Of a stretch of 14,775 nt of DNA, positions 1-7,284 are shown piece by piece. The notes under the pieces were generated by a model that ran no database searches, was not told the origin of the DNA, and saw only the letters and a program-made list of their open reading frames with translations. Origin of the DNA: JBJXHC01 sp046160825 (GTDB lineage Bacteria > Bacteroidota > Ignavibacteria > UBA10030 > UBA6906); assembly GCA_046160825.1 (NCBI GenBank), contig JBJXHC010000093.1, forward strand, positions 1-14,775, in the 5' to 3' direction. Position 1 is the first letter of the stretch; the number at the start of each line of letters is the position of its first letter. Made by a program: the position numbers and the translations under genes.

Positions 1-158
1 ACCTCAATACCTAGCGATCCTTACAAATCTCCCCTTTCTCAGTTCAAACGCTCCCTTCGTACCTGTCCGCCGTCATTGTGGCGGAAGGGAGGGGAAAAGC
101 TCAACCCGAGGAGGGAGAGTTCATACAAAAAAATAGAAACTAACCAAACTGAGTCATG
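1..158. other. Non-coding end region downstream of ispD
   Basis: No gene is supported here. Reading frames that remain open run on antisense through ispD and have no recognisable protein signature. On the minus strand, the sequence just after the ispD stop has a run of seven T (near 125-134) but no stem in front of it, so I do not call an intrinsic terminator. Purine- and pyrimidine-rich blocks and an imperfect hairpin at 51-91 are the only structure I see. The next gene, if it belongs to the same operon, lies outside the window. Confidence 0.5.
51..91. repeat. Imperfect inverted repeat (hairpin) downstream of ispD
   Basis: An inner stem TCCGCC (66-71) pairs with GGCGGA (80-85) around an 8-base loop. 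An outer stem CTCCCT (51-56) pairs with AGGGAG (86-91), leaving a one-sided bulge at 57-65. A second AGGGAG at 112-117 could compete for the same CTCCCT arm. No T-tract follows on either strand, so a Rho-independent terminator is not supported. It may be an RNA-processing hairpin or a copy of a dispersed intergenic repeat; neither can be decided from this window. Confidence 0.35.
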
Positions 159-863
159 TTACCGGCTCTTTTTCCCAAGAAATCCCGCAGCAAGCAGAAG
201 GTCGGCAGTGGTCGTTATCTTGATGTTTTCGTGTTTGCCCTCCACTATCCGCACAGGAATACCCATTCGTTCAACCAGTGAAGACTCATCGGTGCCGAGA
301 AACCTGTCCTTCTTTGCCGTCTCATGTGCCCTCATGAGCAACTTGTACGAGAAAACCTGCGGTGTTTGCACGGCCCAGAGTTTGGATCTCTCCAGTGTTG
401 CTTGATAAAATCCCGGCTTTCCTTCCACCTTGATCGTGTCCTTTACACGGACTCCGACGACGGCTGCACGATGACGGATTGTCTCCCGGATAACTTCCTT
501 GACCGTTGACGGAAGAATCAGCGGACGTACTGCATCATGAACAAGAATAATATCCGGTTCACGATTGAAGGCATGGAGTCCGTTGTGGACTGAATCCTGC
601 CGCTCCCGGCCGCCTGCAATAATATTTGTCACCTTCTTGAATCCGAACCTCCTGACGATGCCCCGCGTCCTTTCGATGTATTCAGGAGGAACAACAACCA
701 CAATCTCGTGGACGGCGGAAAGTGTTTCGAACACATCCATCGTCCGGGCAATGATGGCCGTGCCACAGAGTGGCAGGAACTGTTTGGGTGTTTGCCCGCC
801 CATACGCCTGCCCGATCCTCCGGCGGCGATTATGACGCTAACCCTATGCGCTCTTCTTGCCAA
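159..863 (-). CDS. ispD: 2-C-methyl-D-erythritol 4-phosphate cytidylyltransferase (IspD)
   Basis: IspD joins CTP and 2-C-methyl-D-erythritol 4-phosphate to give CDP-methylerythritol, the third step of the cytosolic MEP pathway to isopentenyl diphosphate. The 234 residues match the family's usual length. The nucleotide-binding loop AAGGSGRRMG (13-22) is followed by PKQF (26-29); GGRERQDSV (84-92) and VHDAVRP (108-114) form the CTP and metal site; TPQVF, GTDE and ENIKITT follow in the expected order. No ATG fits: the only usable start is TTG at 863, because a TAG lies in frame at 870-872. This places the start 20 bases inside the permease gene, with no clear Shine-Dalgarno, so translation is probably coupled to the permease. 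Identity is secure; the exact start is less so. Confidence 0.95.
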   Translation of the reverse strand: MARRAHRVSVIIAAGGSGRRMGGQTPKQFLPLCGTAIIARTMDVFETLSAVHEIVVVVPPEYIERTRGIVRRFGFKKVTNIIAGGRERQDSVHNGLHAFNREPDIILVHDAVRPLILPSTVKEVIRETIRHRAAVVGVRVKDTIKVEGKPGFYQATLERSKLWAVQTPQVFSYKLLMRAHETAKKDRFLGTDESSLVERMGIPVRIVEGKHENIKITTTADLLLAAGFLGKKSR

Positions 864-2679
864 AATATTCTATGACGAATGTGAACTCAGGGAACATACG
901 GGGAAGTTTCATTATGCTGAACACCATCACGCCGATCGCCACCCGATCAATCCAGGACGATTGCGGCCAGCCGAAATGAACGGTAATCTGTTTGTGCGGA
1001 AGCTCGTACTTGATCACGTGCAACAACTCGGTAATATTATCGAAAAGCGTTTGCCCCGATTGTGCGAACCGATAATGATTGGGAGCAAGACGTTCGGGCA
1101 TGCCGGCCCTGGGAGAATAGAAACTGACAAACGCAATATTGGAGTCGGGTATATCACCCGCCTCCATGGGACGCTTGAAGTAGATATGCAATGTATCGCC
1201 CGGAGCGTCGGCAAGAGAGAAGATCATCTGCAGCGGACTGTCAGTGGCTTCGATGACCTGACGTTCCGGTGCGCGCTTCCGTGCAATAAGAAAGCCAATG
1301 AGCAGGAAGAACACTGTTGCACCAAACCACAGGCCAACACCGTAGGGTTTGCTGAGAGCAAGATACACGAAGCAGCTCAGCAAGATGACGAAGATAATCA
1401 CGGTGCCCACACGCGAAGTATGGTATGCCCGGATTTCCTTGGTACCCGTGAAGTACCGGTAAATGAGCAGGCTGCCAATGTTGATCGTGAATGAAGCAAC
1501 AAGGCTCAAGGCGTACATCTGGGCCAAAATCGCCTGACTTCCCTCCGTCACAAGAATGATGATGCTGAACAACACCGCATTGACAATGTGCAGTCGGACA
1601 AGGGACTGGCGTCTATTAGTCTTCAGGAACCATTCCAACTGGTAACGATGAGCAACACGTTCAAGCAATTCACTCGAGGCAACAAATGCCGTATTTACCG
1701 CCATCACCAGAGCAATACTCGCTATAACACCAACCAGAACACCGAATGGAATACCATTGAGACTCGCCGCGTATTGAGTAATGAGATCAGTTTCGTGTTC
1801 TGCAATGTCCAGACCTGAACTGAGAACAAGCGCGGAGATGAGCGGGGTGAAAATACCAATGGTAAGCGCCAGGAAAACGTATGCCCGGCGGATATCGTGC
1901 CAGTCACGGACAAGGCCCGCAGTTTGTACAACGGATTCTATCCCCGAATACGCGAGGATGGAACCTGAAATACAAATTATGATAAATCCATATCCCTTAA
2001 ACAATCCCAGATCGTCAATCCGAAGACCGGAATATGAAAAGCTGTCTCCTATCCTGCCCCAGGATGTCGCATCCGCTTCAAAGAGTGCAGACCCGAGAAG
2101 TACAAGCAGCACCGTTCCTACAACGAAGAAAATACCAAACGTGAATTTTGCATTCTCCCGGATGCCGAGGATATTGAGAAATGCAATCCCCCAGACAACG
2201 GCAAACTCGAGCGCCAGCTTGGCATACCATGGAAGGGAAACAAACGTCAAACCGTTTTCTACTGCGCTGACTGTTGAGATACTCGCAGTCAGGATATAGA
2301 CAACGAGAATGGATGCAACAGCAACGAACGACACGGTGGGTCCCAGTACAAGGTAGGAGAACGAATACACTCCTCCTCCCCTGATTTTATGATGCTCAAG
2401 GATCTCCGCAATCTCGACCATGCGTGTGGAGAGAAAACGCATGAACAGCGAGGTGATGGCAATAAACGCGATGGCGTACGAGCCGATGAAACGAAAGGCT
2501 TCGCTGGGCGCATAGAAGATCGACGTCAGCTCGTCCATCAGCGTAATAACGCCAATGGAGAGCCACGTGAGCCACCAGCGCCCACCGCTGAAGTAGGAAA
2601 GGAGGTTCTGCTTCCTGAACAACCAAAGGAAGACGCCAACCACCACTACAACAATAAGGGTGAGGAACGTAAGCTTCAT
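844..2679 (-). CDS. APC-superfamily amino acid permease with C-terminal cytoplasmic domain
   Basis: This is an inner-membrane secondary transporter of the amino acid-polyamine-organocation superfamily; the substrate is unknown. Of 611 residues, about 1-465 are a chain of hydrophobic segments. Residues 36-67 (SIGVITLMDELTSIFYAP) look like the unwound first core helix, 100-114 (RGGGVYSFSYLVLGP) is the family glycine-rich loop, and 244-260 (YSGIESVVQTAGLVRDW) resembles the TM6 region. A further hydrophobic helix (3-20) precedes the core, which is one more than the usual start. After the last helix, about 145 residues (467-611) are soluble and mixed alpha/beta, with no domain I recognise. The ATG at 2679 lies 25 bases after the queA stop and has no strong ribosome-binding site. 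The 3' end overlaps ispD by 20 bases. Confidence 0.85.
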   Translation of the reverse strand: MKLTFLTLIVVVVVGVFLWLFRKQNLLSYFSGGRWWLTWLSIGVITLMDELTSIFYAPSEAFRFIGSYAIAFIAITSLFMRFLSTRMVEIAEILEHHKIRGGGVYSFSYLVLGPTVSFVAVASILVVYILTASISTVSAVENGLTFVSLPWYAKLALEFAVVWGIAFLNILGIRENAKFTFGIFFVVGTVLLVLLGSALFEADATSWGRIGDSFSYSGLRIDDLGLFKGYGFIIICISGSILAYSGIESVVQTAGLVRDWHDIRRAYVFLALTIGIFTPLISALVLSSGLDIAEHETDLITQYAASLNGIPFGVLVGVIASIALVMAVNTAFVASSELLERVAHRYQLEWFLKTNRRQSLVRLHIVNAVLFSIIILVTEGSQAILAQMYALSLVASFTINIGSLLIYRYFTGTKEIRAYHTSRVGTVIIFVILLSCFVYLALSKPYGVGLWFGATVFFLLIGFLIARKRAPERQVIEATDSPLQMIFSLADAPGDTLHIYFKRPMEAGDIPDSNIAFVSFYSPRAGMPERLAPNHYRFAQSGQTLFDNITELLHVIKYELPHKQITVHFGWPQSSWIDRVAIGVMVFSIMKLPRMFPEFTFVIEYFGKKSA

Positions 2680-2704
2680 GAAAGACTGAGCAGGCCTTAT
2701 CCGG

Positions 2705-3742
2705 TCAGAGAATCAGTGTCGCGTCGCCGTAACTATAGAATCGGAACCCTTCTTTGATCGCCTTCTTGTATGCCTTCATCACAAAATCACGACCGGCAAA
2801 TGCACTTACCAGCATCAACAAGGTCGATTCCGGCATGTGGAAATTCGTGATCAACTTGTCGGTAATCTTAAAATCGTATGGAGGGAAAATGAACTTATCC
2901 GTCCAGCCGCGGTTTGACTTGAGGTGCCCGTCCGTCGTGACGCTTGATTCAAGCGCACGACAGGCACTGGTCCCGGCAACAAAGACATTCCCCTTGCTGT
3001 CGATCACCTTGTTCACAACCTCCACCGTACTCTCGGGGATGTCATAGTATTCCGAGTCCATCTTATGTTTCGTGAGGTCTTCCACTTCCACGGGACGGAA
3101 TGATCCGAGTCCGACATGCAGCGTCACCGGTACAATCTTCACTCCCTTCTTTTTGAGAGCAGTTACCACTCGCTGGGAAAAGTGCAGCCCCGCTGTCGGC
3201 GCTGCGACCGCACCCGTAACACGCGCAAATACCGTCTGATAGGATTCCTTGTCCTTGTCTGTGGGGTCGCGCTTGATGTAATACGGCAACGGCATCTTTC
3301 CGATACGTTCGATCGTCTTGTAGAAATCACCCTGGGAATTAAACCGCACAGTCCGACCGCGTGAGGTGGTGTTGTCGATGACCTCACACCAGAGTTTTCC
3401 CTCATCGAAGAAGATCTTGTTGCCGATGCGTACCTTGCGGGCAGGGTCAACAATCACATCCCAGATATTTTCTTCCTTGTTCAGTTCGCGCAGCAGGAAG
3501 ACTTCGATCTTCGCATTGGTCTTTTCCTTCCGACCGAACAGCCGGGCGGGGAATACCCGTGTCTCGTTGACAACGAGACAATCTCCCTTCTTGAAGAACT
3601 GGACGATGTCGGTGAACTTGTATTCCGTATTCGACTCGTCGGCCCGATTAAGTACCATCAACCGGGAGCTGTCCCGCGGACTTGCCGGGAACTTCGCAAT
3701 GAGATTCCTGGGAAGAGGATACCGGAAATCGGAAAGTTTCAT
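2705..3742 (-). CDS. queA: S-adenosylmethionine:tRNA ribosyltransferase-isomerase (QueA)
   Basis: QueA moves the ribose of S-adenosylmethionine onto 7-aminomethyl-7-deazaguanine at the tRNA wobble position, giving epoxyqueuosine in queuosine synthesis. The 345 residues are full length. Family blocks appear in order: SRLMVL (26-31), NETRVFPARLFG (59-70), GAVAAPTAGLHF (177-188), HVGLGSFRPV (209-218), HKMDSEYYDI (226-235), GTSACRALES (257-266), TNFHMPESTLLMLVSAFAG (299-317) and the C-terminal FYSYGD (335-340). The ATG at 3742 is preceded by CAGGAG, 10 bases upstream. It sits 60 bases after the ppdK stop, the largest internal gap in the window, so a separate promoter is possible but I could not identify one. 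The protein looks richer in lysine than its neighbours. Confidence 0.97.
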   Translation of the reverse strand: MKLSDFRYPLPRNLIAKFPASPRDSSRLMVLNRADESNTEYKFTDIVQFFKKGDCLVVNETRVFPARLFGRKEKTNAKIEVFLLRELNKEENIWDVIVDPARKVRIGNKIFFDEGKLWCEVIDNTTSRGRTVRFNSQGDFYKTIERIGKMPLPYYIKRDPTDKDKESYQTVFARVTGAVAAPTAGLHFSQRVVTALKKKGVKIVPVTLHVGLGSFRPVEVEDLTKHKMDSEYYDIPESTVEVVNKVIDSKGNVFVAGTSACRALESSVTTDGHLKSNRGWTDKFIFPPYDFKITDKLITNFHMPESTLLMLVSAFAGRDFVMKAYKKAIKEGFRFYSYGDATLIL

Positions 3743-3752
3743 AGATAGAGTA

Positions 3753-3758
3753 CTCCTG
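3753..3758 (-). promoter_or_regulatory. Ribosome-binding site of queA
   Basis: On the minus strand this reads CAGGAG, separated by 10 bases from the ATG at 3742. It supports that start and lies in the 60-base gap after ppdK. Confidence 0.6.
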
Positions 3759-3802
3759 AGTTTAAGTGATCAATTGCAAATAATCGGATGGGCGGGTAGG
3801 GA

Positions 3803-6559
3803 TTAACGTCGTCCTCGCCGCGGTTTCCGTCTTCTTGTTCTCTTTGACTTCACTGCATCGGCAAGACCCGCCCGCGCGGCTGCGAGACGCGCAATCGGCA
3901 CACGGAACGGGGAACAACTCACATAGTCCACGCCTATGCGATGACAGAACTCCACCGAGGCCGGATCGCCGCCATGCTCGCCACACACGCCGACTTTCAG
4001 ATTCTTCCGTGCGCGGCGTCCTCTCTCCACGCCGATTTTCATCAGCTCTCCAACACCTTCCTGGTCAATCGTCGCAAATGGATCCGCGTCGAGAATCTTC
4101 AGGTCGTAATACGTTTGCAGGAATCTCCCGGCATCATCACGCGAGAGGCCAAACGTGGTCTGCGTAAGGTCATTTGTACCATACGAGAAGAACTCGGCAA
4201 CCTTGGCAATTTCCCCCGCCGTCATCGCCGCCCGGGGAAGTTCAATCATTGTGCCGACCTGGTATTCGAACTTTATCTCTTCCTTTTGCATCACGGCTTT
4301 GGCTATTGCGCGTACTTTTTCTTCCTGGTGCTTCAGTTCACGCACATGTCCGACGAGCGGTATCATCACCTCCGGAATCACGACAATGCCTTGCCGCTTC
4401 ACTTCGCACACTGCTTCGAAAATCGCCTGTGCCTGCATTTCGGTTATTTCCGGATAGACAACCCCAAGTCTGCACCCGCGGTGCCCCAACATCGGGTTGA
4501 ACTCGTGCAACGAATCAAGCCGCAGCTTGATCGCTTCGGGCTCAATGGCAATCTTCGCGGCAAGATCCTGAATATCCTTCTCGGTGTGCGGGAGAAACTC
4601 GTGCAACGGCGGATCGAGCGTGCGGATGGTAACAGGCTTGCCGTTCATTTCCTTGAAGATCCCAACGAAATCACTCCGCTGCATCGGGAGAAGCTTCTTG
4701 AGCGCTTTGCGCCGGCCTTCGAGATCCTTCGCCAGGATCATCTCGCGGACTGCATCGATTCTCTCTCCGCCGAAGAACATGTGTTCTGTCCGGCACAGTC
4801 CGATACCCTCGGCGCCAAAAGCATTTGCCACAACGCATTGATCAGGCTGATCGGCGTTGGTTCTTATCTTCAATCGACGATACTTATCCGCCCACGAAAT
4901 CAATTTCTGATACTGCTGGAACACCGAGGATTCCGACGGCTTCAGTGTTTTGTCGATGAGCACCTGCAATATCTCGGAAGCCCTTGTCTTTACTTTCCCA
5001 AGGAGAACTTCACCGGTCGATCCATCAATGGAGATATGGTCGCCGGCGTTGACCACGTGTCCATTCACGGAGAACTGTCTGCGTACATAGTCGATCTGTA
5101 GTGCACCGCATCCCGCAACACACACCTTTCCCATCTGACGCGCAACTAGGGCGGCATGAGAGGTCATACCACCGCGGGCAGTCAAGATGCCCTCCGAAGC
5201 ATTCATGCCTTTGATGTCTTCCGGCGACGTTTCGATCCTGACAAGGATAACACGATCGCCGCGCTTCTGTTGCAGCACTGCATCCGACGCGCTGAAAACG
5301 ACCTTGCCCGATGCAGCACCTGGTCCGGCATTCAATCCCTTGGCAAGGAACCGTCCCTCAGCTATTGCCTGTTGTTTTTGCTCCATATCGAACACAGGGC
5401 GCAGCAATTGGTTCATCGCATCGGGTTCGATGCGCAGTAGTGCTTCCTTCTCGCTGATCAGTTTTTCATCCACCATATCCACGGCGATTCTGATAGCCGC
5501 AAAGCCCGTCCGTTTTGCGCTCCGCGTTTGCAACATGTAGAGCTTTGCCGCTTGAATCGTAAACTCGATGTCCTGCATATCACGATAGTGCGATTCAAGA
5601 ACCTTCCGGATCTTTATGAGCTGCTTATAAATTTTTGGATTTTCCTTGTTGAGTTTTGAGATGGGAAGCGGCGTCCGAATTCCGGCTACCACATCCTCAC
5701 CCTGGGCATTCATCAAATACTCGCCATAAAATGTGTTCTCACCGGTGGCGGGATCACGCGTAAACATCACGCCGGTCCCACAATCATTTCCCATATTCCC
5801 GAATACCATCCCCTGCACATTCACGGCCGTCCCCAAAGATTCCGGAATACTGTAGAGCTTCCTGTATGCAATAGCGCGGTCATTCATCCATGAACCAAAC
5901 ACTGCTCCAATTGCACCCCAGAGTTGTTCCATCGGGTCTTCCGGAAACGACACACGCTTCCGGCGTTTGATTTCCTCCTTGAAAAGACGGACAAGGTCTT
6001 TCAGATCCTCGACATCAAGATCCGTATCATACGTAACACCCTTCCACTTCTTCTTCTCCTCGATGATCGCTTCGAATGGATCAACCTCATCCTCGGTCTC
6101 GGGTTTCAAGCCGAGCACCACGTCGCCGTACATCTGAATGAAACGACGGTAAGAATCGTATGCAAAACGAGGGTTCTTCGTCTTCTGAATGAGTCCCTGC
6201 ACCGTCTGGTCGTTCAATCCGAGATTGAGGATCGTATCCATCATTCCCGGCATTGATGCAGGCGCCCCGGAACGAACGGACACAAGCAACGGGTCGCGTG
6301 CGTCTCCGAACTTTCGCCCCATGTGTTTCTCCATCAGCCGAAGAGCCTTGATGGCCTGACTTTCCAGCTCACGCGGATAGTGTTTATGGTTCTTGTAATA
6401 GTAGGTGCAGACCTGAGTCGTGATGGTGAATCCGGGCGGAACGGGCAAGCCAATATTCGTCATCTCGGCGAGGTTTGCCCCTTTGCCACCAAGCAGGGAT
6501 TTCATATCAGCCTTACCTTCGGCCTTCCCTTTGCCAAACACATAGACATACTTTTTCAT
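3803..6559 (-). CDS. ppdK: Pyruvate, phosphate dikinase (PPDK)
   Basis: PPDK interconverts pyruvate, ATP and phosphate with phosphoenolpyruvate, AMP and pyrophosphate in the cytosol, serving gluconeogenesis or PPi-dependent glycolysis. Numbered from the ATG at 6559 (918 residues), the N-terminal ATP-grasp domain shows LLGGKGANLAEM (22-33) and VRSGAPASMPGMMDT (95-109). The swivelling phosphohistidine domain has GGMTSHAA with catalytic His468. The C-terminal PEP/pyruvate barrel has GLCRTEHMFF (587-596), DPPLHEF, GTMIELPRAA, YGTNDLTQ and GVCGEHGGDP with catalytic Cys859. An ATG two codons earlier (6565) is possible, but AAAGGA is spaced correctly only for 6559. The protein exceeds the roughly 875 residues of classical PPDK, partly through a longer linker before the barrel and partly through a very basic tail (904-918). 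The start follows the preceding hydrolase stop by 9 bases. Confidence 0.97.
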   Translation of the reverse strand: MKKYVYVFGKGKAEGKADMKSLLGGKGANLAEMTNIGLPVPPGFTITTQVCTYYYKNHKHYPRELESQAIKALRLMEKHMGRKFGDARDPLLVSVRSGAPASMPGMMDTILNLGLNDQTVQGLIQKTKNPRFAYDSYRRFIQMYGDVVLGLKPETEDEVDPFEAIIEEKKKWKGVTYDTDLDVEDLKDLVRLFKEEIKRRKRVSFPEDPMEQLWGAIGAVFGSWMNDRAIAYRKLYSIPESLGTAVNVQGMVFGNMGNDCGTGVMFTRDPATGENTFYGEYLMNAQGEDVVAGIRTPLPISKLNKENPKIYKQLIKIRKVLESHYRDMQDIEFTIQAAKLYMLQTRSAKRTGFAAIRIAVDMVDEKLISEKEALLRIEPDAMNQLLRPVFDMEQKQQAIAEGRFLAKGLNAGPGAASGKVVFSASDAVLQQKRGDRVILVRIETSPEDIKGMNASEGILTARGGMTSHAALVARQMGKVCVAGCGALQIDYVRRQFSVNGHVVNAGDHISIDGSTGEVLLGKVKTRASEILQVLIDKTLKPSESSVFQQYQKLISWADKYRRLKIRTNADQPDQCVVANAFGAEGIGLCRTEHMFFGGERIDAVREMILAKDLEGRRKALKKLLPMQRSDFVGIFKEMNGKPVTIRTLDPPLHEFLPHTEKDIQDLAAKIAIEPEAIKLRLDSLHEFNPMLGHRGCRLGVVYPEITEMQAQAIFEAVCEVKRQGIVVIPEVMIPLVGHVRELKHQEEKVRAIAKAVMQKEEIKFEYQVGTMIELPRAAMTAGEIAKVAEFFSYGTNDLTQTTFGLSRDDAGRFLQTYYDLKILDADPFATIDQEGVGELMKIGVERGRRARKNLKVGVCGEHGGDPASVEFCHRIGVDYVSCSPFRVPIARLAAARAGLADAVKSKRTRRRKPRRGRR

Positions 6560-6564
6560 GTTCA

Positions 6565-6570
6565 TCCTTT
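6565..6570 (-). promoter_or_regulatory. Ribosome-binding site of ppdK
   Basis: AAAGGA on the minus strand overlaps the TAA stop of the upstream hydrolase gene (6569-6571) and lies 5 bases before the ATG at 6559. It is too close to serve the ATG at 6565. This decides the start in favour of 6559 and implies tight coupling of the two genes. Confidence 0.6.
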
Positions 6571-7261
6571 ATCTTCGTATCGTGTGTTGTTGTGCCGATT
6601 GCTCAAGTGCCTGCATAAACCTCTCACGAATGGCAGTAGTAAACGGACTTCCGGCATCCTCCATGCGTTCAGGATGCCATTGCACGAGAAGGACAAACTG
6701 CTTCCTCGTTGGGTCTTCCCATTCCATCGCTTCACCAACTCCATCCGCTGAGCGCGCCGAGACGCGCAGTCCCATGCCGATCCGGTCCGCCGCCTGATGA
6801 TGCACGGTGTTGATCATCCCATTGTTTGTTTTAACGATGGAATGCAGAGTCGCTCCCGGCTCCACAACAATTTCGTGAAGGCGTTCGTGTATGCCCATTC
6901 TCCGGTGACTGGGAAATCCTGCGCTTTCGATATCAGGAATTAACGAACCTCCCATCGCCACATTAAATATCTGTAGACCGCGACAGACGCCGAGAATGGG
7001 AAGTTCACGGCGCAGGGCATCATCAATAACTTCAAATTCGAATTCATCACGCAGCTCATTCACTTCTTCCACCACCGGAATCGCGTCTTCCCGGTTGTAG
7101 AATTTCGGGTGGACATCTCCTCCACCCGTGAGAATCAATCCATGACACCGTTCGATCTCCGTACGGTTCTTCAGGAGATACGAAAGCTTGATGGTGTGAA
7201 TTTGTTCGCCACTCCGACCCAACCACTCCAGGTATTTGTCGAACGCCGGATGAGGCCGCAT
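6569..7261 (-). CDS. Class I glutamine amidotransferase-like hydrolase (peptidase C26, PuuD-like)
   Basis: This is a member of the gamma-glutamyl-gamma-aminobutyrate hydrolase family, cytosolic enzymes that cleave gamma-glutamyl amide bonds. The true substrate is unknown, and no polyamine-degradation genes are nearby. Numbered from the ATG at 7261 (230 residues), LTGGGDVHP (44-52) forms the oxyanion region, GVCRGLQIFNVAMGG (91-105) carries nucleophile Cys93, NTVHHQA (151-157) is a family block, and QWHPE (194-198) supplies His196 and Glu198 of the triad. The ATG at 7261 is probably not the true start: the frame is open upstream to a TAA at 7295-7297 and encodes LIVLGVTDT, the expected first beta strand, behind a strong Shine-Dalgarno at 7297-7303. 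A CTG (7288) or ATT (7285) start would restore it. The boundary given is the first conventional start. Confidence 0.85.
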   Translation of the reverse strand: MRPHPAFDKYLEWLGRSGEQIHTIKLSYLLKNRTEIERCHGLILTGGGDVHPKFYNREDAIPVVEEVNELRDEFEFEVIDDALRRELPILGVCRGLQIFNVAMGGSLIPDIESAGFPSHRRMGIHERLHEIVVEPGATLHSIVKTNNGMINTVHHQAADRIGMGLRVSARSADGVGEAMEWEDPTRKQFVLLVQWHPERMEDAGSPFTTAIRERFMQALEQSAQQHTIRR

Positions 7262-7284
7262 GGTGTCTGTTACGCCGAGAACAA

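Noticed and set aside
124..158. Possible Rho-independent terminator after ispD
   Set aside because: A T7 run is present on the minus strand, but no inverted repeat precedes it. The only stem in the region lies further downstream without a T-tract.
159..900. Similar C-terminal ends of the permease (GKKSA) and IspD (GKKSR)
   Set aside because: The match is four residues encoded by different codons. It is best explained by chance rather than duplication.
565..1494. Plus-strand open frame of 309 codons across ispD and the permease gene
   Set aside because: It is antisense to two well-supported genes and crosses their boundary, with no protein motif.
3743..3802. Promoter in the gap before queA
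   Set aside because: An A/T-rich stretch is present, but I found no -10/-35 pair with proper spacing, nor a Bacteroidota-type TAnnTTTG box.
3941..5101. Long plus-strand open frame of 386 codons
   Set aside because: It lies entirely antisense to ppdK, whose catalytic motifs are all intact. The translation has no recognisable domain and is rich in residues expected from reading codons in reverse.
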